From Bacteroidales bacterium (GTDB taxonomy: Bacteria; Bacteroidota; Bacteroidia; Bacteroidales; GCA-2748055), in contig JAIPBT010000015.1 in assembly GCA_021738565.1 (NCBI GenBank), positions 1 to 64,000 of the forward strand: DNA of 64,000 nucleotides. Direction: 5' to 3'. The notes beneath the pieces are model-generated. The model was not told the DNA's origin and searched no databases. It worked only from the letters and a program-made list of their open reading frames with translations. Position 1 is the first letter of the stretch. Each line of letters starts with the position of its first letter. The translations under genes and the position numbers were made by a program. Shown in pieces: positions 57,255 through 64,000 of the stretch.

Positions 57255-57695
57255 TTATTCGTCTTTAAAACCAAACATGATCGCTACACATCCTTCTTTA
57301 GGTTCTTCCATATTGTTCTCGGGAGATGGTACTTTGACCACAATTTTTAATTGCTGGCTTGATTCCAGTTTGAAATCCCATTTCCACTCGTAATTCTCGT
57401 ATTTGTTGTTATAAAGTACCTTATTGTTGTTATCCATAATTCTGAATTCGACATCATTGAGATTCCCTGCACCACATACGCCAATCCTGTAATCTGTGTT
57501 TGAATAGAATGTTTTGTACAATTCTGCTTCCTCTCCCTCAATCAACAGTGCAGCATGATAGTTTCCATCATGCTGGTAGGGTTTCAATCCTACTTTACAT
57601 ACTTTTTTTGCAAACTGTTTGCACTGTGCCTGCAAAGAACCAGGTAACGCAATTAAAAGACCAGCAATGGCTATAAAGAGTAGACCTTTTCTCAT
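57255..57695 (-). CDS. Small exported protein, hypothetical
   Basis: 146 aa with a signal peptide (1-23, GSLQAQ). Mature part contains four Cys (CKQFAKKVCK, GVCGAG, EGCVAIMFG) that could form disulfides, and is otherwise beta-rich (EYENYEWKWDFKLESS-like strands). No family recognised. 13 bp downstream of the lipoprotein gene on the same strand, so likely co-transcribed. Converges on uvrA with 4 bp between. Confidence 0.75.
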   Translation of the reverse strand: MRKGLLFIAIAGLLIALPGSLQAQCKQFAKKVCKVGLKPYQHDGNYHAALLIEGEEAELYKTFYSNTDYRIGVCGAGNLNDVEFRIMDNNNKVLYNNKYENYEWKWDFKLESSQQLKIVVKVPSPENNMEEPKEGCVAIMFGFKDE

Positions 57696-57708
57696 AATGA
57701 TTTATTAT

Positions 57709-58653
57709 TTAGGATATATAGCTGTTTCTAAGATCCTGTACTTTTGCTACAAGTTCATCAAATATACTCTGTGTTAAATTGTGGGATGAATCTGATTTCA
57801 GCGTTGTGACCTTGGTTTCGGGATCTGTCACTGCAGTGTTTTCTCCCTGGGTTATTTCAATTTTATCGAATGTAAGCTTCAAAACTTTAATGTCCTCAAG
57901 AATTGCCATGGCATTTGGATCTTCCTGGGCTTCATTCAGTAAATTGATTATGAAATCAATTGAAAATTTTTGATCCACAATTCGTTCAACGATCATATTG
58001 CTTTCAATGGATTGTTTTTCTGCAAGCTGGGTAGCAATGTACAGACCTTCCACCCATCCCCCTACGAGGATAATTGTTGCAGTGCTTTCCAATCCTTGTT
58101 CCTGCAGGTAGGAGCTGGAATTCAGGAGTGTTTGTGAAATGATATCGATAATAATATCCCTGTTGTTTATGTTATCTTCGAGTCGCTGCATCGTACTTTC
58201 ATCGATTACATTCATTATGTTCAGTCCATCTGCCAGTTTTTTTGCAACGTCAATGTAATTAAGGGTCACCTGTGTCTGGTCAAAAAGGCTGGCATAACTC
58301 ATATCCGTTGAGTAGATTCCCAGGTTGAGGGCCATGCTCAGATTTGTAATGTATTTTGTATGGTTCGAAGTAGGGTTCAGCAAATCTTCATTGTAAGTTG
58401 CCCCTGCACTTTGCAGTATCTTTGCAGTTTCGATGGGAGATGGCAGCGAATAAAAAATTCGTTTGACAGTTTGAAATTTCTCCTGTGCATCTTCATCAGT
58501 TGCGGAAACAAATTCCTCTGCTGTGTCAGAATCACCTTTATCTTTTTTATTGGCAGAATTACAGCTGACCATGGATAGTGAAATGAAAAGAGACAGAAGA
58601 ATCAGAACTTTACCGGAATCTAACAGATTGGTTCTCATAAGCGATGGTTTCAT
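57709..58653 (-). CDS. Lipoprotein, hypothetical
   Basis: 314 aa from ATG 58653 (ATG 58638 is equally possible). Signal peptide with lipobox SMVSC, then a polar acidic linker (KKDKGDSDTAEE) and an all-helical mature domain rich in Leu, Ile and Asn. It is anchored to a membrane, probably the outer one. No known family. Transcribed ahead of the small exported protein. The 209-bp gap upstream is AT-rich and ends in a family B fragment. Confidence 0.75.
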   Translation of the reverse strand: MKPSLMRTNLLDSGKVLILLSLFISLSMVSCNSANKKDKGDSDTAEEFVSATDEDAQEKFQTVKRIFYSLPSPIETAKILQSAGATYNEDLLNPTSNHTKYITNLSMALNLGIYSTDMSYASLFDQTQVTLNYIDVAKKLADGLNIMNVIDESTMQRLEDNINNRDIIIDIISQTLLNSSSYLQEQGLESTATIILVGGWVEGLYIATQLAEKQSIESNMIVERIVDQKFSIDFIINLLNEAQEDPNAMAILEDIKVLKLTFDKIEITQGENTAVTDPETKVTTLKSDSSHNLTQSIFDELVAKVQDLRNSYIS

Positions 58654-58867
58654 GTTTCTGATCAATACTTCTTGGTGAAGTAAAATTAACAATTATTTTT
58701 TAATTTCAAAAAGTCGTATACCATGTCAGAACCCCAATATTTTCAATGGTTTCCGATCATATGGTTATTGTATTAAGACAAGGTATATGAAACGGTCCTG
58801 CCAGGTGGACATTCCAAATATAAACAGAAAGGCAGAAAAAAATCACAGGTCCCCTGTGGTTTCTCAA

Positions 58868-58897
58868 AGACACTGCACTTTATTGACAAGCACTAAT
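58868..58897 (+). repeat. Family B repeat end fragment
   Basis: Right end of family B: CTTTATTGACAAGCACTAATT, shared with copy 2 (9278-9299) over about 20 bp. A short hairpin (CACAGG...CCTGTG, about 58844-58858) lies upstream. No left end found. It sits 5 bp from the stop of the MORN-like gene. Confidence 0.65.
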
Positions 58898-58901
58898 TAT
58901 T

Positions 58902-59336
58902 CTAATAGTTTTTTTCAGAAACCAGTTTTCCGGATTCATCCCAGGACCTCCATTTTCCTGACCTTTTTCCATTTTCATAATAGAGTTCGTAACGTTTTGT
59001 TCCGTTAGAGTCCCAAATCACCCATATGCCGTGTTTCTGATTGTCTTTATAGTTAGCGATGGCGACAAGGTTCTTGTTTTCATCGTATTCGAGCCATGTT
59101 CCATCCATCAAGCCGTTTTTGAAGGTGCGTACTTCCTTTAACTGGCCGTCTTTTGCAATAAGCTTATAGATCCCATCCAGTTCGTTTGCATTCATATTTT
59201 GGAACTGACTGGCCATGAGGGTCTGCTCTGGTTTCCCATCATTTATATGATTGCTGGCAAGTATTTCATCTGGCTGCTGCTGTGCAAACAGTAAACTGCC
59301 AGACAGCAATATTGTTATGACAATTAAATGTTTCAT
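58902..59336 (-). CDS. Exported MORN-like (YwqK-type) repeat protein
   Basis: 144 aa with a signal peptide (1-18, GSLLFAQ). Four repeats of the form G-x-x-x-G-x-W-x-x-Y/W-D (NGLMDGTWLEYDENK, NQKHGIWVIWDSN, NGKRSGKWRSWDESG) are the MORN variant found in YwqK-type proteins. Often called an antitoxin component, but no toxin is adjacent and the export signal makes that role unlikely. Function unknown. Confidence 0.8.
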   Translation of the reverse strand: MKHLIVITILLSGSLLFAQQQPDEILASNHINDGKPEQTLMASQFQNMNANELDGIYKLIAKDGQLKEVRTFKNGLMDGTWLEYDENKNLVAIANYKDNQKHGIWVIWDSNGTKRYELYYENGKRSGKWRSWDESGKLVSEKNY

Positions 59337-59382
59337 GATCCTGCGCTTTAATTACTTAATCTGTCTCTTTCAACTCTTAATA

Positions 59383-59390
59383 CAAAGTTA
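59383..59390 (-). promoter_or_regulatory. Bacteroidota -7 box TAACTTTG for the MORN-like gene
   Basis: On the minus strand TAACTTTG matches TAnnTTTG and lies 46 bp before the start of the MORN-like gene. No convincing -33 box. Confidence 0.45.
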
Positions 59391-59669
59391 ATAAATAATT
59401 AACATGCAGAATGAAAATCAATTATAAAAACCCTTAATATTATTATAATACATTGAATATCAAATTATTAAAAACTTAACATTAAATTAACATCGAAGTG
59501 TATAATGTTAAAAAAGGCCATCGGTCAACAGGTGCTGGTATTTTGAATGGAGTTTGGGGGGCCATCCGGTCATGTATTGAGAAAAAGCACTCAATATCTT
59601 CTTGTTGAGCTTATAATGCTCTGTTTAAACGGAAAATGGTGCAGCAATATTTTATCCAGTGCAATCCGT
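59391..59669. other. AT-rich intergenic region without a gene
   Basis: Most of the 333-bp gap between the MORN-like gene and nth. No ORF with coding character on either strand. Near 59516 and 59560 a short direct repeat occurs (GGCCATCGGTCA and GGCCATCCGGTCA). No terminator or RNA gene recognised. Confidence 0.5.
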
Positions 59670-60314
59670 TCACTTAATTATGTTTTTCCTGAAATATTTA
59701 CAATAACCGGTTAAAAAGCAGGATTCGCACTCAGGTTTCCTGGCTTTGCAGGTATATCTGCCATGAAGGATCAACCAGTGATGTGCCTTGTGGATAAGTT
59801 CTTCAGGGATATATTTGATCAATTGTAATTCAGCCTGGTGTGGCGTTTTTGCATTATTTGTCAGTCCAATGCGTGCAGCAACCCTGAAAACATGTGTATC
59901 GACTGCCATTGCAGGTTGTTTGAATGCAACCGATAACACTACGTTGGCTGTTTTTCTTCCTACACCCGGTAATTTTTGAAGTTCATCCGAATTGTCGGGC
60001 ACTTTGCAGTTGAAATTGTTGACCAGTGCGCGGGCCATGCCCCAGAGGTGCCTTGTCTTATTATTTGGATATGAACAGGTTTTTATAAGTTCAAATATCT
60101 CTTCCGGGGTTGAAGCCGCAAGAGATGTAGCATCCGGGAATTTTTTAAAGAACAAGGGAGTGATCATGTTCACCCTTTTATCGGTACATTGTGCCGATAG
60201 TATTACAGCAACAAGCAGTTCGTAAGGATCATTATAGTCCAGTTCTGTTTCTGCAACCGGCATCTCGGCTTCAAATCGCTGTATCACCTGTTCGAACAAT
60301 TCAGATCTTTTCAT
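59670..60314 (-). CDS. nth: Endonuclease III
   Basis: DNA glycosylase/AP lyase removing oxidised pyrimidines. 214 aa. Catalytic Lys in SAQCTDKRVN, helix-hairpin-helix LPGVGRKTANVV, catalytic Asp in AVDTHVFRV, and a C-terminal 4Fe-4S ligand set with C-X6-C-X2-C-X5-C spacing (CKARKPECESCFLTGYC). Canonical length. Divergent from the aromatic operon; the 241 bp between its start and the leader ORF hold no other gene. Confidence 0.95.
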   Translation of the reverse strand: MKRSELFEQVIQRFEAEMPVAETELDYNDPYELLVAVILSAQCTDKRVNMITPLFFKKFPDATSLAASTPEEIFELIKTCSYPNNKTRHLWGMARALVNNFNCKVPDNSDELQKLPGVGRKTANVVLSVAFKQPAMAVDTHVFRVAARIGLTNNAKTPHQAELQLIKYIPEELIHKAHHWLILHGRYTCKARKPECESCFLTGYCKYFRKNIIK

Positions 60315-60555
60315 GGAGCATCTACTTCCAATTTATGGTTCAACATTCAAGTGTAAAGCTACAATTATTAAGATATTTCCTTAAGTTTGATGCTTCCTGC
60401 CGTTCCCATGCTACAATGGTTCCATGCTGCCTTTTAATTCAAGGTTGTATTGCAATGACTGAAATAACTGTTAATTTGATAAATTTCATCCCCTGTAGCT
60501 TATAATCTTTGCATTTTTGAATTATAATAATTACGTTTACAAAGTGAAAATTGTG

Positions 60556-60603
60556 ATGTCAAATTTTGGTGCATATTATTTTTATTTTTTGACTTTCAGG
60601 TAG
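60556..60603 (+). CDS. Phe/Tyr-rich leader peptide of the aromatic operon
   Basis: A 15-codon ORF, ATG at 60556 and TAG at 60601-60603, encodes MSNFGAYYFYFLTFR: four Phe and three Tyr, five of them consecutive (YYFYF, codons 7-11). It is followed by mutually exclusive hairpins and a terminator before pheA, the arrangement of pheL-type leader peptides. Stalling at these codons when charged tRNA-Phe or tRNA-Tyr is scarce would permit readthrough. A near-consensus -7 (TAATCTTTG, 60503-60511) lies upstream, with poor -33 spacing. Not homologous by name to any known leader; inferred from sequence logic. Confidence 0.8.
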   Translation: MSNFGAYYFYFLTFR

Positions 60604-60606
60604 TTA

Positions 60607-60635
60607 GTCGGGGATAGATTATGTGTGTACCCGGC
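60607..60635 (+). promoter_or_regulatory. Predicted antiterminator hairpin of the aromatic leader
   Basis: GTCGGG (60607-60612), starting 4 nt after the leader stop codon, can pair with CCCGGC (60630-60635), with one G-U. The second segment is also most of the 5' arm of the terminator, so the two structures exclude each other. A ribosome at the stop codon would cover GTCGGG and allow the terminator; one stalled at codons 7-11 would leave it free. Confidence 0.65.
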
Positions 60636-60655
60636 GTATTCGTCGGGTTTTTTTG
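60629..60655 (+). terminator. Attenuator terminator upstream of pheA
   Basis: ACCCGGCG (60629-60636) pairs with CGTCGGGT (60641-60648) through a 4-nt loop with one G-U pair, followed by TTTTTTG. A strong GC-rich stem and T run, 26 nt after the leader stop codon and about 80 bp before pheA, with no coding gene ending here on this strand. Confidence 0.85.
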
Positions 60656-60732
60656 TTTATATATCACTGTTTAAATCAGGAATTTCACGATTTTAAGAAT
60701 ACAATTTGATGATAATTAACAGTTAACCATTA

Positions 60733-61569
60733 ATGAAACGTATTGCTATACAGGGAGGTTATGGAGCATTTCATGAACTGGCGGCCCAAAAGTACTTTGG
60801 GCAAGAAGAGATAGAGATACTGCCGCGTGATACTTTCAGGGACATGTTGAAATCCCTGGTGAGTCAAAAGTCTGATTACGGGATCATGGCCATAGAAAAT
60901 TCTCTGGCCGGCAGCATTTTGCCTAATTATAACTTATTGAAGGATACGCAAATGCGTATTGTGGGAGAAGTTTATCTCAGGATCAGACAGAACCTCGTTG
61001 CTTTGTCCGGTGTGAAAATTGAGGACATCAAAGAGGTCTATTCCCATCCGATGGCCATTCTTCAATGCAAGAATTTTTTTGACGATTACAATCATATCAA
61101 ACTCGTGGAGAGTGTTGATACGGCGCTGAGTGCAAGGGATATCCGCGATAATAATTCAATGGATACAGGCGCTATTGCAAGCCGGTTTGCAGCTGAAAAA
61201 TATGGTTTGGAGATTCTGGCAGAAGGGATTGAAACCAATAAAATGAACTATACCCGGTTCCTGATCATTACTGATAACGGGCATGACGTTTCTAAGGATA
61301 AGGTTAACAAAGCATCGATTCATTTTGCACTTGCCCATAAAATCGGGTCTTTGTCAAAAATATTGTCAATATTTTCTTTTTATGAGATCAACCTTGCTAA
61401 AATTCAATCTATGCCTATAATCGGTAAGGATTGGGAATATCTGTTTTATGTTGATCTTGAGATTGAGAATTATGAAATGTATATGAAATCTCTTGAGGCG
61501 ATCAAACCTTTTACATCCGGTCTGATGATCATGGGTGAATATATCAAAGGAGAAGTTTATTTGGATTAA
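60733..61569 (+). CDS. pheA: Prephenate dehydratase with ACT domain
   Basis: Converts prephenate to phenylpyruvate, committed to Phe. 278 aa. N-terminal QGGYGAFHELAA, catalytic-type segment NSLAGSILPNYNLL, TRFLIITDN, and a C-terminal ACT domain (about 195-275; HKIGSLSKILSIFSFYEINL) expected to bind Phe for feedback. No chorismate mutase domain here; it is fused to the next gene's product. First structural gene after the attenuator. Confidence 0.94.
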   Translation: MKRIAIQGGYGAFHELAAQKYFGQEEIEILPRDTFRDMLKSLVSQKSDYGIMAIENSLAGSILPNYNLLKDTQMRIVGEVYLRIRQNLVALSGVKIEDIKEVYSHPMAILQCKNFFDDYNHIKLVESVDTALSARDIRDNNSMDTGAIASRFAAEKYGLEILAEGIETNKMNYTRFLIITDNGHDVSKDKVNKASIHFALAHKIGSLSKILSIFSFYEINLAKIQSMPIIGKDWEYLFYVDLEIENYEMYMKSLEAIKPFTSGLMIMGEYIKGEVYLD

Positions 61570-61583
61570 TTTTAATTGTTATC

Positions 61584-62669
61584 ATGGTTGTAAATGTACA
61601 ATTAGAGCCCTTGCTTATTGAGGGGTTAGATATCAGGAGGCCACTGATTATGGCCGGACCATGCAGTGCTGAATCAGAAGAGCAGGTAATGCAGACTGCC
61701 AAGGAAGTTGCTGCTGCAGGTGTTAAGATCTTCAGGGCAGGCATCTGGAAACCAAGGACCCGGCCGAATGCATTCGAGGGAGTTGGGTCGGTGGGATTGC
61801 CATGGCTGCAGCAGGTGAAGAAAGAAACGGGAATGCTGGTCGCAACGGAAGTGGCCAACGTTAAACATGTATATGAAGCTCTAAAGTATGGGGTTGATAT
61901 TATCTGGATCGGAGCCAGGACCTCTGCCAACCCTTTTGCAGTCCAGGAGATTGCAGACAGCCTGAAAGGGGTCCGGATCCCTGTTTTTGTTAAAAATCCT
62001 ATCAACCCTGATGTAGACCTCTGGATAGGTGCCATTGAAAGGATCAACCAGGCGGGAATTACAAGCATGGCTGCAATCCACCGCGGTTTTTCAAGCTATG
62101 ATAAGACGATCTTCAGGAATGCACCGCATTGGCAGGTTCCTATTGAACTCAGGAGGAGGATTCCTGAGCTTCCCATAATTACTGATCCGAGTCATATTTG
62201 CGGCAACCGTGATTTGATATTCGATATCAGTCAGAAAGCTATGGACCTTGGTTTCGAAGGGCTGATCATCGAAACACATATTGATCCCGATAAAGCCTGG
62301 AGCGATGCGAAGCAACAGGTGACCCCCAGGTCTTTAAAGGAGATATTGGACAGGTTGATAATGAGGGATCCCGAAATAGATGCTGATCTGATGCTTACAC
62401 TCGCTGGACTTCGGGACAAAATTGATAAGTTTGACGACAGGCTGATCAATTTAATGGAGGAGCGGATGAAAGTCGCTGAAGACATCGGCCATTATAAAAA
62501 AGAGAACAACATTACGATCTTTCAGAACAAGAGATGGGATGATATGCTGCGAAGCCGCATTATTCTTGGCAATAAAAAAGGACTTAGTGAAGATTTCATT
62601 AACAGGGTCTTCAGGGCCATTCACCAGGAGTCCATCAACAAACAAACAAGTATAATGAATAATGATTAA
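61584..62669 (+). CDS. Bifunctional DAHP synthase / chorismate mutase
   Basis: 361 aa. Residues 1 to about 255 are a KDO8P/DAHP synthase barrel (MAGPCSAESEEQV, GIWKPRTRPNAFEGVG, IIWIGARTSANPF, DPSHICGNRDLI), which condenses PEP and erythrose-4-phosphate. Residues about 270-355 are an AroQ chorismate mutase (LAGLRDKIDKFDDRLINLM, then HQESI). This fusion joins the first shikimate step with the branch to prephenate, the substrate of pheA 15 bp upstream. The mutase part may also provide feedback control of the synthase. Confidence 0.94.
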   Translation: MVVNVQLEPLLIEGLDIRRPLIMAGPCSAESEEQVMQTAKEVAAAGVKIFRAGIWKPRTRPNAFEGVGSVGLPWLQQVKKETGMLVATEVANVKHVYEALKYGVDIIWIGARTSANPFAVQEIADSLKGVRIPVFVKNPINPDVDLWIGAIERINQAGITSMAAIHRGFSSYDKTIFRNAPHWQVPIELRRRIPELPIITDPSHICGNRDLIFDISQKAMDLGFEGLIIETHIDPDKAWSDAKQQVTPRSLKEILDRLIMRDPEIDADLMLTLAGLRDKIDKFDDRLINLMEERMKVAEDIGHYKKENNITIFQNKRWDDMLRSRIILGNKKGLSEDFINRVFRAIHQESINKQTSIMNND

Positions 62670-62674
62670 GATGC

Positions 62675-63703
62675 ATGGATGAACTCCCGTTACATATAAA
62701 CAATCACAATTCTTTCATACGGATCGGGTCCGGTTTGTTTGATCAGCTTGATGCGTATCAAAACAGAAAAATCATTTTCCTTGTAGATGAGAATGTTTAC
62801 CGGTTGCATCGCAAAAAATTCAAGGAAAGGGAGTGCATTGTTATTCCTTCCGGAGAGCAGCATAAAAGTCCTGCATTCGCGACTGAATTATACCGTGAGC
62901 TTTTAAGGTTGCAGGCAGACAGGGATGCTTTCATTATCGGGGTCGGAGGAGGACTGGTAACAGACCTTGCAGGTTTTGTTGCTTCAACCTATATGCGAGG
63001 AATTGAATTCGGATTCATTTCAACTACCCTGCTTGGACAGGTTGACGCAAGCATCGGGGGAAAGAATGGGCTTAATCTTGATGGTTATAAGAACATGATC
63101 GGTGTTATAAGACAGCCGGAATTTGTACTGTGCGACCTTGATTTTCTTGATACGCTTGACCAAAATGAACTTGTTTCAGGTTTTTCGGAGGTAATCAAAT
63201 ACGGGGCGATACGCGATCGACAGCTTTTTGAATTTCTGGAGAACAATTACAGTGACATAATGAAACGTGACAGGGATGCCCTGGTACACATAATCAAAAG
63301 ATCCTGTGCCATTAAAATTGATGTTGTTCAATCCGATGTTCAGGAGGAAGGTGAACGAAAACTGCTTAATTTTGGACACACCATTGGTCATGCCATAGAA
63401 AAAATATCTGGAATGCTGCATGGACATGCCATTGCTGCAGGTATGACGCTGGCCGCCAGGTTATCTGTGAAATTGGGATTTATGCAAATTGAGGAATCAA
63501 CACGATTGCTCCACTTGATTGAATTATCAGGATTGCCTGTAAAAACAGATCTGCGGCCCGAAACGGTCTATCACGCGCTCTTAAAAGATAAAAAACGATC
63601 CGGGGATCATATTAATTTCATACTCTTACAGCGAATAGGAGCAGCTTTCATCCATAAAATACAGAACGAAGAATTAAAATCTGCCATCCATGATCTGTAT
63701 TAG
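62675..63703 (+). CDS. aroB: 3-dehydroquinate synthase
   Basis: NAD and metal-dependent cyclisation of DAHP to 3-dehydroquinate. 342 aa. Signatures: GVGGGLVTDLAGFVASTYMRGI, STTLLGQVDASIGGKNGLN, SEVIKYGAI, LNFGHTIGHAIE (zinc His) and KDKKRSGDHINF. It begins 5 bp after the synthase gene and its stop lies within the next gene (14-bp overlap). Confidence 0.96.
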   Translation: MDELPLHINNHNSFIRIGSGLFDQLDAYQNRKIIFLVDENVYRLHRKKFKERECIVIPSGEQHKSPAFATELYRELLRLQADRDAFIIGVGGGLVTDLAGFVASTYMRGIEFGFISTTLLGQVDASIGGKNGLNLDGYKNMIGVIRQPEFVLCDLDFLDTLDQNELVSGFSEVIKYGAIRDRQLFEFLENNYSDIMKRDRDALVHIIKRSCAIKIDVVQSDVQEEGERKLLNFGHTIGHAIEKISGMLHGHAIAAGMTLAARLSVKLGFMQIEESTRLLHLIELSGLPVKTDLRPETVYHALLKDKKRSGDHINFILLQRIGAAFIHKIQNEELKSAIHDLY

Positions 63704-64000
63704 TATTGGAGATGAAACAATTATTCCTGAAGTCAACAGGATAAAACCATCCCTGGTTGAGGTGAGGTATGACCTTTTGTCATCGGCACCGGCACTGGTT
63801 TCCGGAAAAATCGAAAAGGAGATACAGCAGGTTGCAACATGCCGCCCCGGTAAGTACAGTGATGTGGAAAGATTGAAAATATTGAAAGAAGCACTGGAAT
63901 ACGGTGCCGCTTTTGTTGATGTTGAAATCGACTCGGATGAGCAGTACATTGCTGAAATAAAAGATCTTGTCATTAAACGGAATGCCCACTTGATCTTTTC
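63690..64000 (+). CDS. aroD: 3-dehydroquinate dehydratase type I, partial (cut by window end)
   Basis: Starts at ATG 63690 inside the last codons of aroB and stays open to the window end (103 codons). It reads MICISIGDETI, then VEVRYDLLSS, ATCRPGKYSD and AAFVDVEIDS; EVRYD and T-x-RP are landmarks of class I dehydroquinases, whose Schiff-base lysine would lie beyond the edge. Next step after aroB, which supports the call. Only the N-terminal part is seen; later shikimate genes may follow. Confidence 0.85.
   Translation, partial: MICISIGDETIIPEVNRIKPSLVEVRYDLLSSAPALVSGKIEKEIQQVATCRPGKYSDVERLKILKEALEYGAAFVDVEIDSDEQYIAEIKDLVIKRNAHLIF

Noticed and set aside
58902-59336. Toxin-antitoxin interpretation of the MORN-like protein
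   Set aside because: The protein has an export signal and no toxin gene is adjacent.
60475-60511. Full -33/-7 promoter for the aromatic leader
   Set aside because: TAATCTTTG has three bases between TA and TTTG and the nearest upstream TTTG is 24 bp away; kept only as a weak note.
63674-63973. Minus-strand ORFs at the right edge
   Set aside because: They oppose the aroD start, which has clear dehydroquinase motifs on the plus strand.
1-64000. CRISPR arrays, tRNA or rRNA genes, prophage, insertion sequences
   Set aside because: No regularly spaced repeats, tRNA-like arms, transposase or phage genes were found by reading; small RNAs could still be missed without a covariance search.

Overview
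The window looks like a chromosomal segment of a Bacteroidota bacterium, probably near Bacteroidales/Marinilabiliales. It encodes a protein with a gliding/type IX secretion C-terminal domain and a PorE-like TPR/PD40/OmpA protein. Promoter boxes of the TTTG-N18/19-TAnnTTTG type recur, Shine-Dalgarno signals are weak, and several starts are forced TTG or GTG. Gene density is high and most genes are core metabolism or housekeeping. No rRNA, tRNA, CRISPR, prophage or transposase gene was seen.

Layout. 0.3-3.6 kb (minus): nucleotide-sugar genes ugd, UDP-glucuronate decarboxylase and rfbA. 3.8-12.7 kb (plus): ribosomal protein S1 with a long acidic N-terminal tail, a STAS protein, RNase Z, guaA, an S41 protease, pnuC and an rRNA methyltransferase. 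12.9-19.2 kb: a signalling patch with SiaB kinase and SiaC phosphoprotein, facing a fused TerB-like/ABCG transporter, a PepSY protein, an OB-fold lipoprotein, and an overlapping Hpt-STAS pair. 19.4-22.6 kb: a TPR protein and the PorE-like protein. 22.7-29.6 kb: gcvT, comB, then serC-serA-DUF1015-yggS-DHOD-like. 29.6-35.6 kb: HEAT-like and TPR proteins, a T9SS cargo-like protein, and a divergent DUF6702/HupE pair. 35.6-47.6 kb: xerD, ppdK, pckA-plsY, cdaA/folP, tmk, a DoxX-like protein, a DppB-like permease and tpiA. 47.6-60.3 kb: a 1489-residue exported protein, yfcE-like, rsmE, an ECF sigma factor with a small downstream ORF, a uvrA paralogue, exported proteins and nth. 60.5-64 kb: an aromatic amino acid operon, pheA-DAHP synthase/chorismate mutase-aroB-aroD (cut by the window end).

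The most interesting regulatory element is upstream of pheA. A 15-codon ORF encodes MSNFGAYYFYFLTFR, with seven aromatic residues. It is followed by a Rho-independent terminator and a mutually exclusive antiterminator pairing. This is the layout of a ribosome-mediated attenuator sensing Phe/Tyr.

Two dispersed intergenic repeat families are also present. Family B has AATTAGTG...CACTAATT ends and internal ATCCCGAT hairpins: four longer copies and two end fragments, often abutting gene 3' ends. Family A has a tandem pair at the left edge and one inverted copy 34 kb away. Coordinates and motifs were read by eye; no database search was run.
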